Assembly: GCF_026781265.1 (NCBI RefSeq)
Contig: NZ_JAKUVC010000003.1
Location: 1 to 64,000 of the forward strand
Reading direction: 5' to 3'
Source of the DNA: Streptococcus sanguinis
GTDB taxonomy: Bacteria > Bacillota > Bacilli > Lactobacillales > Streptococcaceae
Length of the DNA stretch: 64,000 nucleotides
Shown: one piece after another, positions 55,703 to 64,000 of the stretch
How the letters are laid out: every line of letters starts with the position of its first letter
How positions within the stretch are numbered: position 1 is the stretch's first letter
Notes under the pieces: model-generated
Told to the model about the DNA's origin: nothing
Seen by the model: only the letters and a program-made list of their open reading frames with translations
The model's database searches: none
Translations under genes and position numbers: made by a program

Positions 55703-56443
55703 ATGGAAATTTCATTATTAACAGATGTTGGTCAAAAGCGTACAAATAACCAAGATTATGCCAATCTTTTTGTGAATCGGGCGGGCAAGACCCTTATCAT
55801 CTTGGCAGATGGTATGGGTGGTCACAGAGCGGGAAATATTGCCAGTGAAATGGCTGTGACAGACTTAGGAGCTGCCTGGGTTGATACACAGATTGATTCG
55901 GTGAATCAAGTGCGTGAATGGTTTGCGGAGCACTTGGAAGAGGAAAATCAGCGCATTCATCAGTTTGGTCAAGATGAAGAATACAAGGGCATGGGCACGA
56001 CTTTGGAAGCCTTGGCTATCATTGATAATCAAGCCATCTATGCCCATATCGGTGATTCTCGCATCGGCTTGATTCGCGGTGATAAATACTGTCAGCTGAC
56101 TAATGACCACTCGCTTGTTAATGCTTTGTTGAAAGCTGGACAGATTACTCCAGAAGAAGCAGAGCGTCATCCGCAGAAGAATATCATTACCCAGTCTATT
56201 GGTCAAAAAGACGAAGTACAGCCTGACTATGGCATGATTACCTTGGAAGATGGTGACTACCTTCTGCTCAACAGTGACGGTCTGACCAATATGATTTCAG
56301 ACAGTGAAATTTGTGACATTGTCACTAGCGACATCAGCCTGTCTGAAAAAACACAAACCTTAATTCGCTTTGCCAACAATGCTGGAGGACTGGATAACAT
56401 CACAGTTGCTCTGGTTCGCTTTGACAAGGAGGATAAGGCATGA
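55703..56443 (+). CDS. phpP: PP2C-type protein phosphatase PhpP (Stp)
   Basis: PhpP reverses phosphorylation by StkP on division and wall proteins. The 246-residue PPM phosphatase has the metal-binding LADGMGGH (about residues 34-41), [18 protein letters not shown] and [10 protein letters not shown] motifs. The start follows GAGGAGG. It overlaps stkP by four bases (ATGA), which couples phosphatase and kinase synthesis. Confidence 0.95.
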   Translation: MEISLLTDVGQKRTNNQDYANLFVNRAGKTLIILADGMGGHRAGNIASEMAVTDLGAAWVDTQIDSVNQVREWFAEHLEEENQRIHQFGQDEEYKGMGTTLEALAIIDNQAIYAHIGDSRIGLIRGDKYCQLTNDHSLVNALLKAGQITPEEAERHPQKNIITQSIGQKDEVQPDYGMITLEDGDYLLLNSDGLTNMISDSEICDIVTSDISLSEKTQTLIRFANNAGGLDNITVALVRFDKEDKA

Positions 56444-58293
56444 TTCAAATCGGCAAAATCTTTGCCGGGCGATATAAAATCATCAAGCAGATTGGCCGCG
56501 GAGGCATGGCAGATGTCTATCTGGCCAAGGACTTGATTTTGGATGGTGAGGAAGTTGCGGTAAAGGTTCTTAGGACCAATTACCAGACAGATCCTATCGC
56601 TGTCGCGCGTTTCCAGCGGGAAGCTAAGGCGATGGCTGACTTGGACCATCCACACATCGTTCGGATTACTGATATTGGGGAAGAAGATGGCCAGCAGTAT
56701 CTGGCTATGGAATACGTGGCAGGTCTTGACCTCAAGCGCTATATCAAAGAGAATTCTCCGATTTCAAATGAAGAAGCAGTCAGAATCATGGGACAAATCT
56801 TGCTAGCAATGCGCTTAGCGCATACACGCGGTATTGTCCATCGTGACCTGAAACCACAAAATGTCCTCTTAACCCCGGATGGCAATGCCAAGGTAACAGA
56901 CTTTGGGATTGCGGTGGCCTTTGCAGAGACAAGTCTGACTCAGACTAACTCTATGCTGGGCTCGGTTCATTATCTATCTCCTGAGCAGGCACGTGGCTCT
57001 AAAGCAACTGTTCAGAGTGATATTTATGCGATGGGGATTATTTTTTATGAGATGCTGACAGGTCATATCCCTTATGATGGGGATAGTGCCGTTACGATTG
57101 CTCTTCAGCATTTCCAAAAGCCGCTGCCATCCATCATTTCTGAAAATCCTAATGTGCCTCAAGCATTGGAAAACGTAGTCATTAAGGCAACAGCCAAAAA
57201 ACTGACGGATCGCTATCAGTCGGTTGCAGAGATGTATGTTGACTTGTCCAGTAGCTTATCCTACGAGCGCCGCAATGAAAAGAAATTAGTCTTTGATGAT
57301 GTAGCGAAAGCAGACACCAAGACCTTGCCAAAAATCTCACCTGTACCTCAGCCGGCAGTTCCACCTGTTAAGTCAACACCGCCTAAAGCGGAAGCGGCTG
57401 AAGTCAAGGAAGAGACATCTGATGCGGTTAAGAAAGCTCCAAAGAAACGTCGCTTGAGAACGCGTTACAAGGTACTTTTCTTTGCAGTCCTATTGGTTTT
57501 GGCTGCCTTTGTCGTCCTTCTCTATAATAGCCCGTCCAATACCAGCGTGCCAGATGTTTCTGGCCAGACTGTAGCAGAGGCTCGCTCTGCTATTGAAGCT
57601 AAGAAGCTGGTTGTCGGAGAGGAAAAGGAAGAATACAGCGACAATATCGAATCCGGCAAAGTCATTAAAACTGATCCACAGGCCAACAGTCAGCGCCGCG
57701 AAGGCAGCAAGATTGACCTGATTATCTCCAAGGGACCCAAGACCTTTGTAATGGAAGATTATACTGAGAGACTGAAAGACGCGGCTGTTAAAGATCTGAA
57801 GGAAAACTTTAAGGTTCCTGAGAAATTGATTGAGATTGTTGAGGAGGAATCGGACGAGTACGAGCCAGGTCAGGTCATTCGCCAGTCACCGGCAGCTGGT
57901 TCGACCTATGATTTGACTTCTAATCATAAGATCAAGCTGACAGTGGCGAAAGAAGTAACTAGTGTGGCCATGCCTGACTTTGGAAGCATGCAGTACACCT
58001 ACGCCAACGCACGTTCTTACTTGATTCAAATGGGAATTTCTTCGTCTCGAATTGAGCGAGTTGTTGACCGTTCGGTCACTTCAACTCAGGCAGACTTGGT
58101 AACTTCCCAGTCACCAGCGGCAGGTCAGACAATTGACCTCAAGTCCAATGAAAAAATCACTCTTTACGTGACAGAAGCAACAACACCATCGTCATCTAGC
58201 TCGTCATCTTCATCGTCTAGTAGCAACTCAAAGAGCAGCTCATCGTCTGAAGATAGCGGACATGGAACTAGTTCCAGCTCATCTGATAGTTGA
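56440..58293 (+). CDS. stkP: PASTA-domain Ser/Thr protein kinase StkP
   Basis: StkP senses peptidoglycan fragments and controls septal growth by phosphorylating MapZ, GpsB-linked and other proteins. The 617-residue protein has a kinase domain ([22 protein letters not shown]; about residues 10-275), a Pro-rich juxtamembrane region, one membrane segment (about 343-362), three visible PASTA units (starting about 368, 438 and 507) and a Ser-rich tail. Pneumococcal StkP has four PASTA units in 659 residues, so this form is one unit shorter. Confidence 0.94.
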   Translation: MIQIGKIFAGRYKIIKQIGRGGMADVYLAKDLILDGEEVAVKVLRTNYQTDPIAVARFQREAKAMADLDHPHIVRITDIGEEDGQQYLAMEYVAGLDLKRYIKENSPISNEEAVRIMGQILLAMRLAHTRGIVHRDLKPQNVLLTPDGNAKVTDFGIAVAFAETSLTQTNSMLGSVHYLSPEQARGSKATVQSDIYAMGIIFYEMLTGHIPYDGDSAVTIALQHFQKPLPSIISENPNVPQALENVVIKATAKKLTDRYQSVAEMYVDLSSSLSYERRNEKKLVFDDVAKADTKTLPKISPVPQPAVPPVKSTPPKAEAAEVKEETSDAVKKAPKKRRLRTRYKVLFFAVLLVLAAFVVLLYNSPSNTSVPDVSGQTVAEARSAIEAKKLVVGEEKEEYSDNIESGKVIKTDPQANSQRREGSKIDLIISKGPKTFVMEDYTERLKDAAVKDLKENFKVPEKLIEIVEEESDEYEPGQVIRQSPAAGSTYDLTSNHKIKLTVAKEVTSVAMPDFGSMQYTYANARSYLIQMGISSSRIERVVDRSVTSTQADLVTSQSPAAGQTIDLKSNEKITLYVTEATTPSSSSSSSSSSSSNSKSSSSSEDSGHGTSSSSSDS

Positions 58294-58298
58294 TTAAT

Positions 58299-58346
58299 AA
58301 ACCATCCATTTTAAGTTTTTTATCTTAAAACGGATGGTTTTTTCTT
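58299..58346 (+). terminator. Terminator after stkP
   Basis: AACCATCC..TTTTAAG (from 58300) pairs with CTTAAAA..GGATGGTT (to 58339), followed by TTTTTTCTTTTTT. Confidence 0.9.
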
Positions 58347-58432
58347 TTTTGCTGGACAAATTTCCCCATTTCATGCCTTGGACGGAGGATTTTTGCTTTA
58401 ATTTTGTTAAAATAGGAAGGTAGAGAAAGGAA

Positions 58433-59134
58433 ATGGCTATGTGGAAGGTTCAATTATTTGTCTTTGTTGAAACAGTCTTATTATCCATGGCATTGGTGAC
58501 CATGTTGGCAGCTGATTTTTCACGAGTTGTCATTATCTTGGTCCTTTTTTTGCTGTTGCTCTATTATTACTTCGGCAAGCAAAAAGGGAATTTTCTGCTG
58601 GTCGCTTCCATGATTATGCTGTTTTTCATTATCATGCTCAATCCCTACGTCATTGCTGCCCTTTTATTTGCGCTTGTTTATGGGATGATTGTGGCCTACC
58701 CTTATATCTATAAGGAAAATCAAGAAACTCATCTCGTTTACGAAGAAGATGTGGAAATTCAGAGTGAAAAAAATCGCTGGTTGGGGGACCTGCAGCATTT
58801 TTCTAAGGACAGCTGCCAATTTCACGACATCAATCTTTTGCGCATCGTTGGGAAAGACACCATTCATTTGGAAGACGTGATTTTGGTCAACCATGATAAT
58901 GTCATTGTCATTCGAAAAGGTTTTGGCGATACCAAGATTATTGTGCCGCTGGATGTGGAAATTCAGTTGCAAATCAATACTCTTTACGGGGAACTAAACT
59001 TTCTACATCATCCATCTCGCAAGCTGCGCAACGAAACCATTTCGCTGACGACACCAGACTATAAACGGGCTAATAAGACAGTGAAGATAGTCCTCGTCAG
59101 CTTCTTAGGAAATGTGGAGGTTGTTAGAAAGTGA
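58433..59134 (+). CDS. liaF: LiaF, inhibitor of the LiaSR stress system
   Basis: LiaF is the membrane protein that keeps the LiaS kinase inactive until envelope stress occurs. The 233-residue protein has about three to four N-terminal membrane segments (about 5-90) and a soluble C-terminal beta-rich domain (about 105-233) with the IHLEDVILVNHDNVIVI segment. Its stop overlaps liaS by four bases. A TTAAAAT -10-like box lies upstream at about 58405. Confidence 0.9.
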   Translation: MAMWKVQLFVFVETVLLSMALVTMLAADFSRVVIILVLFLLLLYYYFGKQKGNFLLVASMIMLFFIIMLNPYVIAALLFALVYGMIVAYPYIYKENQETHLVYEEDVEIQSEKNRWLGDLQHFSKDSCQFHDINLLRIVGKDTIHLEDVILVNHDNVIVIRKGFGDTKIIVPLDVEIQLQINTLYGELNFLHHPSRKLRNETISLTTPDYKRANKTVKIVLVSFLGNVEVVRK

Positions 59135-60150
59135 AGAAATCAAATTATTTTCTCATTCTCCTCTATACTTTCTTTATCTTATTTATCATCTTTCATTATA
59201 TTTTCAATATTTTTGATTTCACTTGGCAGGAGCTCTTTAATGATTTGGAGCTGTTGCAGTCTTTTGTGTTCTTTGTTGTGATTATCGGTTTATCACTGAC
59301 TATTCTGATTGTGATTGCGGCCCGCTTGATACAATATCTGTCGGTAGCCCATGTGCAAAAAAATCTTCGGAATTTGCTGGATGGACGGAGGATGGAGCCG
59401 ACAGACCAGCCCGAGTTGGATCGTTCTCTGCACCAGCTCGAGAGAAGGCTGCACCGTTTAACAGAGAATCTCCAGAAGTCTGAAAACCAAACCCTGCAGA
59501 CAGAAGAAAAAATTATTGAAAAAGAACGGCGGCGGATTGCGCGTGACTTGCACGATACTGTCAGTCAGGAATTATTTGCAGCCAATATGATTCTTTCAGG
59601 AGTGGCTGGGAATGTAGAACGGCTCGATGGACAAAAACTGCAAAAGCAGCTCAAGGGGATTGCCGATATTCTGGACACAGCCCAGAAGGATTTGCGGATT
59701 CTCCTGCTCCACCTGCGGCCTACAGAGTTGGAAAATAAGACTCTGGTCGAAGGTATGGATGTGATTATCAAGGAGCTGACTGATAAAAGCGACATTGATG
59801 TTCACTTCAATCATCAGGTTGGGCATCTACCCAAACAGATGGAGGAGCATGTCTTCAGGATTATGCAGGAAATTATCAACAACACACTGCGGCATGCCCA
59901 AGCCAGCCGACTAGATATTTACCTCTATCAGGCACCTAATGAACTTAAAATCAAGGTATCTGATAATGGCGTTGGTTTTGATCCGCTGGCTCAGGATGAA
60001 CTCAGCTACGGCTTGAAAAATATGGAAGACCGTGTACGGGATATGGCGGGCACCTTTAAGCTTTTGACAGCCCCCAGAAAAGGTCTTTCTATTGAAATCA
60101 CGATACCTTTACTAGAAGGAGAAGATCATGAAGATATTGTTAGTGGATGA
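59131..60150 (+). CDS. liaS: LiaS (VraS-type) sensor histidine kinase
   Basis: LiaS responds to cell-wall antibiotics and other envelope damage. The 339-residue kinase has two membrane segments (about residues 7-27 and 47-70) with only a short extracellular loop, a HAMP-like helix, the HisKA_3 box with the phosphorylated histidine in ARDLHDTVSQ (about 138-147), and an HATPase domain (NNTLRHA, DNGVGFD). It overlaps liaF by 4 bases and liaR by 23. Confidence 0.94.
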   Translation: MKKSNYFLILLYTFFILFIIFHYIFNIFDFTWQELFNDLELLQSFVFFVVIIGLSLTILIVIAARLIQYLSVAHVQKNLRNLLDGRRMEPTDQPELDRSLHQLERRLHRLTENLQKSENQTLQTEEKIIEKERRRIARDLHDTVSQELFAANMILSGVAGNVERLDGQKLQKQLKGIADILDTAQKDLRILLLHLRPTELENKTLVEGMDVIIKELTDKSDIDVHFNHQVGHLPKQMEEHVFRIMQEIINNTLRHAQASRLDIYLYQAPNELKIKVSDNGVGFDPLAQDELSYGLKNMEDRVRDMAGTFKLLTAPRKGLSIEITIPLLEGEDHEDIVSG

Positions 60151-60760
60151 CCACCAGATGGTCAGATTGGGATTGAAAAGTTACCTGGAACTGCAAGATG
60201 GTATAGCTGAAGTATCTGAAGCAGTCAATGGTAAAGAAGGCGTTGAGCAAGCTTTAGCAAGTCTTCCGGATGTGATTATCATGGATATCGTCATGCCTGA
60301 GATGAATGGGATTGAAGCGACACTGGCCATTTTAAAAGAGTGGCCAGAGGCAAAGATTCTGATTTTGACTTCTTATCTGGATAATGAAAAAATTTATCCT
60401 GTTCTGGATGCAGGTGCTCATGGATACATGCTTAAGACTTCCAGTGCGGAAGAAATTCTTCGTGCCATAAAAAAAGTTGCCAAGGGAGAATTTGCCATTG
60501 AAACAGAGGTCAGTAAGAAAGTGGAGTATCATCGTAACCATATCGAGCTCCATGAGGATTTGACCGCTCGTGAGCGTGATATTTTAGGGCTTTTAGCCAA
60601 GGGGTATGAAAATCAACGGATTGCGGATGAGCTCTTCATTTCCCTCAAAACAGTCAAGACTCATGTTTCCAATATCCTGTCCAAATTGGAGGTGAGCGAC
60701 CGCACTCAGGCAGTTGTTTATGCTTTTCAGCACCATCTTGTCCCACAAGAAGACTTTTAA
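60128..60760 (+). CDS. liaR: LiaR (VraR-type) response regulator
   Basis: The 210-residue regulator has a receiver domain with the phosphorylated aspartate in VIIMDIVMP (about residue 54) and a LuxR-type helix-turn-helix (LTAREREILGLLAKGYENQRIAD-like region near 150-185; here LTARERDILGLLAKG). It activates envelope-stress genes with phosphorylated LiaS as partner. Its start lies inside liaS, so all three lia genes are coupled. Confidence 0.95.
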   Translation: MKILLVDDHQMVRLGLKSYLELQDGIAEVSEAVNGKEGVEQALASLPDVIIMDIVMPEMNGIEATLAILKEWPEAKILILTSYLDNEKIYPVLDAGAHGYMLKTSSAEEILRAIKKVAKGEFAIETEVSKKVEYHRNHIELHEDLTARERDILGLLAKGYENQRIADELFISLKTVKTHVSNILSKLEVSDRTQAVVYAFQHHLVPQEDF

Positions 60761-60799
60761 TGGTATAATAGAAAAGATTAAGATTGGACAAGGGGAGAT

Positions 60800-62200
60800 A
60801 TGGACGCGAAATTAAAGTATAAGGCAAAAAAGATAAAAATTGTCTTTTTCGATATAGATGATACCCTGCGGGTCAAGGATACAGGTTTTATTCCAGATTC
60901 TATACAGACAGTTTTCAAGCAGTTGAAAGACAAAGGGATTTTGACGGGTATTGCGTCTGGACGAGGAATGTTTGGTGTCGTGCCGGAATTGAGAGCTTTG
61001 CAGCCAGACTTTTTCGTTACTCTGAACGGAGCCTATGTCGAAGACAGCAAAGGGAAGGTGATTTCTCAGACAGTTATCCCGTCTGATAGAGTGAAGTCCT
61101 ATATTGCTTGGGCTCAGGAGGAAGGGATTGACTATGGTCTGGTCGGCAGCCATGGAGCAGCCTTGTCCAATCGAAATTCTCTGATTTCAGAGGCCATTGA
61201 TGTGGTTTATCCAGATTTGCCTGTTAATCCAGACTTTCATTTAGAGCAGGATATTTATCAGCTTTGGACCTTTGAAGATAGAGGAGATAGCCTGCAGCTG
61301 CCAGAGGCGTTAGCGGAGCATCTGCGCTTGGTTCGCTGGCATCCTCATTCGTCAGATGTCTTACCGACAGAAGGTTCCAAGGCAGCCGGAGTTTCCAAGA
61401 TTGTCGAGCATCTGGGCTTGAAACCTGAAAATGTCATGGTTTTTGGTGACGGACTCAATGATCTGGAATTATTTGACTATGCCGGAATTGGCATTGCCAT
61501 GGGCGTTTCCCATGAAGAACTGCGAAAAAGAGCAGATTATATTACAAAAACAGTAGAAGAAGACGGTATTTTTGCCGCCTTAGAGGAGTTAGGTATGGTA
61601 GAAAAAGAATTACATTTTCCACAAGTAGAACTTGCAGCAGCAGAAGGTCCAAAAGCGACTATCAAGACTAATCATGGGGACATGAAAGTTCAGCTTTTTC
61701 CAGAACAGGCACCAAAAACAGTAGCCAACTTTATTGCCCTTGCTAAAGATAGATACTATGATGGCGTGATTTTCCACCGCATTATTCAGGACTTTATGAT
61801 TCAGGGTGGTGATCCTACTGGTACTGGTATGGGCGGTCAGTCTATTTATGGCGAGAAATTTGAAGATGAGTTTTCACCAGAATTGTACAATATCCGTGGG
61901 GCTCTTTCCATGGCAAACGCTGGGCCAAATACTAACGGCAGTCAATTTTTCATTGTTCAAAATAAAAATCTTCCTTATTCAGCTAAGGAATTGAGCCGCG
62001 GCGGCTGGCCTGAAGCTATCGCTGAAGTCTATGCCAGTCAGGGAGGAACACCGCATTTGGATCGGCGCCACACTGTCTTTGGTCAGCTGGCTGATGAAGT
62101 ATCCTACCAAGTTTTGGACAAGATTGCAGCTGTTGAGACGGGGGCTATGGACAAGCCGGTGGAAGATGTTGTGATTGAGACCATTGAGGTAGAAGACTGA
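60800..62200 (+). CDS. HAD-hydrolase / cyclophilin peptidyl-prolyl isomerase fusion
   Basis: The 466-residue protein joins two enzymes. Residues about 10-268 form a Cof-type HAD phosphatase (FFDIDDTLR with the nucleophile Asp, TLNGAY, FGDGLNDLELF). Residues about 280-466 form a cyclophilin (TIKTNHGDMKVQLFPEQAPK, FHRIIQDFMIQGGDPTG, SMANAGPNTNGSQFFI). The fusion is known in several streptococci. It may combine sugar-phosphate dephosphorylation with protein folding; the link is unexplained. It lies 40 bases after liaR and overlaps the next gene by one base. Confidence 0.93.
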   Translation: MDAKLKYKAKKIKIVFFDIDDTLRVKDTGFIPDSIQTVFKQLKDKGILTGIASGRGMFGVVPELRALQPDFFVTLNGAYVEDSKGKVISQTVIPSDRVKSYIAWAQEEGIDYGLVGSHGAALSNRNSLISEAIDVVYPDLPVNPDFHLEQDIYQLWTFEDRGDSLQLPEALAEHLRLVRWHPHSSDVLPTEGSKAAGVSKIVEHLGLKPENVMVFGDGLNDLELFDYAGIGIAMGVSHEELRKRADYITKTVEEDGIFAALEELGMVEKELHFPQVELAAAEGPKATIKTNHGDMKVQLFPEQAPKTVANFIALAKDRYYDGVIFHRIIQDFMIQGGDPTGTGMGGQSIYGEKFEDEFSPELYNIRGALSMANAGPNTNGSQFFIVQNKNLPYSAKELSRGGWPEAIAEVYASQGGTPHLDRRHTVFGQLADEVSYQVLDKIAAVETGAMDKPVEDVVIETIEVED

Positions 62201-62562
62201 TGAAAATCGGTGATAAATTAAAAGGCAAAATCACAGGGATTCAGCCTTATGGAGCTTTTGTTGAGCTGGAAAACGGAACGATTGGTCTGATTCATATTTC
62301 AGAAATTCGTCCGGGCTATATTGAAAATATCCATGATAGTGTAAAGATTGGCCAGCAAGTCTTGGTCCAGGTTGTGGACTATGATGAATTTTCTGGGAAG
62401 TCCAGTCTGTCCATGCGGACCCTAGAAGAAGAAAAGCACCGCCTCCCTAGACGCCACCGCTTTTCAAACGACCGCTGTAAAATTGGTTTTGAGCCTTTAG
62501 GCAGACAGCTGCCTATCTGGATCAAAGAGGCAAAAAAGTTCTTAAAAGAAGAAAAAGTTTAA
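62200..62562 (+). CDS. cvfD: S1-domain RNA-binding protein (CvfD/YugI-like)
   Basis: The 120-residue protein has an S1 RNA-binding domain (about residues 3-72: GKITGIQPYGAFVELENGTIGLIHISEI) and a basic C-terminal extension (about 78-115). In pneumococcus CvfD is a post-transcriptional regulator that affects virulence, cold growth and translation. Its ATG overlaps the stop of the fusion gene (TGATG), so translation is coupled. Confidence 0.88.
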   Translation: MKIGDKLKGKITGIQPYGAFVELENGTIGLIHISEIRPGYIENIHDSVKIGQQVLVQVVDYDEFSGKSSLSMRTLEEEKHRLPRRHRFSNDRCKIGFEPLGRQLPIWIKEAKKFLKEEKV

Positions 62563-62597
62563 AAAATATCCTGTTCAATAAGAGAACAGGATATTTT
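62563..62597. terminator. Bidirectional terminator between cvfD and cysK
   Basis: AAAATATCCTGTTC (62563-62576) pairs perfectly with GAACAGGATATTTT (62584-62597). Confidence 0.85.
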
Positions 62598-62666
62598 GCT
62601 TGGATAGAATTGCTACTCAATTCATAGTTGAGTACTAAGTTGAAATGGACATATTTTTCAAAAATA

Positions 62667-63605
62667 CTAAGCATCAAATTCATAGAGAGCAGTAGATAGG
62701 TAGCGTTCGCCGTTATCAGGTGCCAGAGCAAGGACTTTTTTGCCAGCTCCTAGTTTTTTTGCTACTTCAATAGCTGCGAAAATAGCAGCAGCAGATGAAA
62801 TTCCCACTAAGAAGCCTTCCTGACCGCCAATATAGCGTCCGAATTCCAGTGCTTGATCAGAAGTTACGCGGACAATACCGTTGTAGGCTGCTGTATCCAA
62901 GGTCTCTGGAATGAATCCAGCTGAAAGTCCTTGGATTTTGTGAGGACCTGGCTTCTCACCAGAAAGGATAGCAGATTCGTCTGCTTCAACTGCGTAGATT
63001 TGGATGTCCGGATTAACTTTTTTGAGAGCGTGAGATACACCGGAAATAGTTCCGCCAGTTCCGACACCGCCAACAAAAGCATCCAGTCCAGTTTCACCGA
63101 AAGCAGCGATAATTTCTGCTCCTGTTGTTCGTTCGTGAACCTCTGGATTGGCTGGATTATTAAACTGCAGCGGCAGCCAGCCATTTCGTTCTTGGGCGAT
63201 TTCTTGTGCTTTTGCAATAGCCCCTTTCATCCCTTCGCTGCCCGGAGTCAAGACTAGCTCTGCCCCATAGGCTTGGATAATCTTGCGGCGCTCCACACTC
63301 ATGGTTTCTGGCATAACAATGACAACCTTATAGCCTTTGGCTGCTCCAACCCATGAAAGGCCAATACCAGTATTTCCGCTGGTTGCTTCAACGATGGTAT
63401 CGCTGGGCTTGATAAGGCCAGCGCGTTCAGCAGCCTCAATCATGCTGAGAGCAATCCGGTCTTTAACAGAAGAGCCAGGATTGAAAGCTTCTAACTTCAC
63501 GTAAACCTCAGCGGCTCCTTCTGGAACCAAGTTGTTCAATTTGACAATGGGGGTTTGCCCAATTAGTTCTGTAATATTTTGATAAATATGTGACATAGGA
63601 TACAT
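62667..63605 (-). CDS. cysK: Cysteine synthase A (O-acetylserine thiol-lyase)
   Basis: CysK makes cysteine from O-acetylserine and sulfide with pyridoxal phosphate. The 312-residue protein shows the PLP lysine in [11 protein letters not shown] (about residue 46), the TSGNTGIGL loop and [11 protein letters not shown] phosphate-binding loop. I note an alternative ATG two codons in (MSHIYQNI). It lies upstream of, and on the same strand as, the YigZ gene's end, a pairing common in streptococci. Confidence 0.95.
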   Translation of the reverse strand: MYPMSHIYQNITELIGQTPIVKLNNLVPEGAAEVYVKLEAFNPGSSVKDRIALSMIEAAERAGLIKPSDTIVEATSGNTGIGLSWVGAAKGYKVVIVMPETMSVERRKIIQAYGAELVLTPGSEGMKGAIAKAQEIAQERNGWLPLQFNNPANPEVHERTTGAEIIAAFGETGLDAFVGGVGTGGTISGVSHALKKVNPDIQIYAVEADESAILSGEKPGPHKIQGLSAGFIPETLDTAAYNGIVRVTSDQALEFGRYIGGQEGFLVGISSAAAIFAAIEVAKKLGAGKKVLALAPDNGERYLSTALYEFDA

Positions 63606-63662
63606 ACCTCAATATAATTTAATAGAATTAGTATAAAATGAAACAAGAGCTTTGTAAAATAT

Positions 63663-63692
63663 AAAAAAGCTATGAGAGCCATAGCTTTTCTT
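63663..63692. terminator. Hairpin terminator between yigZ and cysK
   Basis: AAAAGCTATG (63665-63674) pairs with CATAGCTTTT (63680-63689). It ends the yigZ transcript on the minus strand. Confidence 0.8.
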
Positions 63693-63696
63693 TATA

Positions 63697-64000
63697 TCAA
63701 AGTGTCAAGGGGACTTCTACTTGGCGCAGTCCTTGATCTATCATTTCTAATTTGCCTTTAAAAAAATCAGTTAGCTTATCTTTGAGCAGTTCTCTTTCAC
63801 CTTTATCAACGAAAAGAAGAGTAGAGACAGTATCTGTAAATTCAGTATCGTATTCAGCAAGATTTTCTGCTTTGAGAAAATTCGCGAAATCCTGATATTG
63901 GCTGTAAGACAGTTTTAGGCGTAGGCCAGCCTGTTCTTTTATTTCAACCAGTCCAATCTCCTTAATAGCCAGAGCAACACTGCCGGCATAAGCTCGAATC
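63697..64000 (-). CDS. yigZ: YigZ family protein, C-terminal part (cut by the window edge)
   Basis: The open frame enters from beyond base 64000 and ends at TGA (63697-63699), giving about 100 residues. It begins inside the conserved IRAYAGSVA motif of the YigZ/IMPACT family and continues through the family's C-terminal ferredoxin-like domain. Function is unsettled; YigZ proteins have been linked to translation control by analogy with eukaryotic IMPACT. In streptococci the gene lies between cysK and the comF competence genes, which would lie outside this window. Confidence 0.85.
   Translation of the reverse strand, partial: IRAYAGSVALAIKEIGLVEIKEQAGLRLKLSYSQYQDFANFLKAENLAEYDTEFTDTVSTLLFVDKGERELLKDKLTDFFKGKLEMIDQGLRQVEVPLTL

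Overview
The window looks like chromosomal DNA of a Streptococcus, most probably of the sanguinis group (S. sanguinis or a close relative). The basis is moderate GC, consensus -10 boxes with extended TGn, strong AAGGAGG-type ribosome sites, streptococcal gene orders (ecsA-ecsB-ccrZ-trmB; rimP-nusA-ylxR-ylxQ-infB-rbfA; gpsB-rnpB-rlmL-mapZ; phpP-stkP-liaFSR), a YSIRK-type secreted subtilase and a competence-type ComE box. Species assignment is inference from remembered protein families, not from a search.

Layout. 1-4.2 kb: a probable IS end at the border, a HIT protein with a small membrane partner, the EcsAB transporter, the cell-cycle regulator CcrZ and the tRNA methylase TrmB. 4.2-10.1 kb: the translation/transcription operon rimP to rbfA, with an unusual leader and initiation region. 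10.1-13.2 kb: nagA with a probable operator and structured leader, a small membrane protein, an aldo/keto reductase and an acetyltransferase. 13.2-16.1 kb: a small accessory region holding broken genes, tandem repeats, an AT-rich unknown gene and a DUF6261-like gene behind a ComE-type promoter. 16.3-20.8 kb: a 1506-residue subtilase. 20.85-25.7 kb: a glycine T-box operon in which two extra genes and a duplicated glyQ start are interleaved with glyQ and glyS. 25.7-26.9 kb: a minus-strand XRE/DUF3278 membrane module with paired operators.

26.9-32.9 kb: the rsmH-ftsL-pbp2X-mraY division cluster and a DEAD-box helicase. 33.2-39.1 kb: an amino-acid ABC transporter, DUF4059-trxB, the NAD genes pncB-nadE and an acetyltransferase. 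39.2-42.9 kb: a pepC gene broken by an internal deletion, then pbp1A and recU on the minus strand. 42.9-47.2 kb: DUF1273, gpsB, RNase P RNA, an rRNA methylase and mapZ. 47.3-49.8 kb: luxS and rny, divergent, with a possible 40-codon ORF between them. 49.9-58.3 kb: gmk-rpoZ-priA-fmt-rsmB-phpP-stkP. 58.4-62.6 kb: liaFSR, a HAD-cyclophilin fusion and an S1-domain protein. 62.7-64 kb: cysK and the C-terminal part of a YigZ gene that runs off the window.

The genes form a coherent growth and division neighbourhood. CcrZ, FtsL, PBP2X, MraY, PBP1A, GpsB, MapZ, PhpP and StkP all act in septal wall synthesis and its control, and LiaFSR monitors envelope stress. The most unusual points are the ComE-box gene at 13.8 kb, the probable ATC start of rimP, the hairpin-bridged nusA ribosome site and the invaded glyQS T-box operon.
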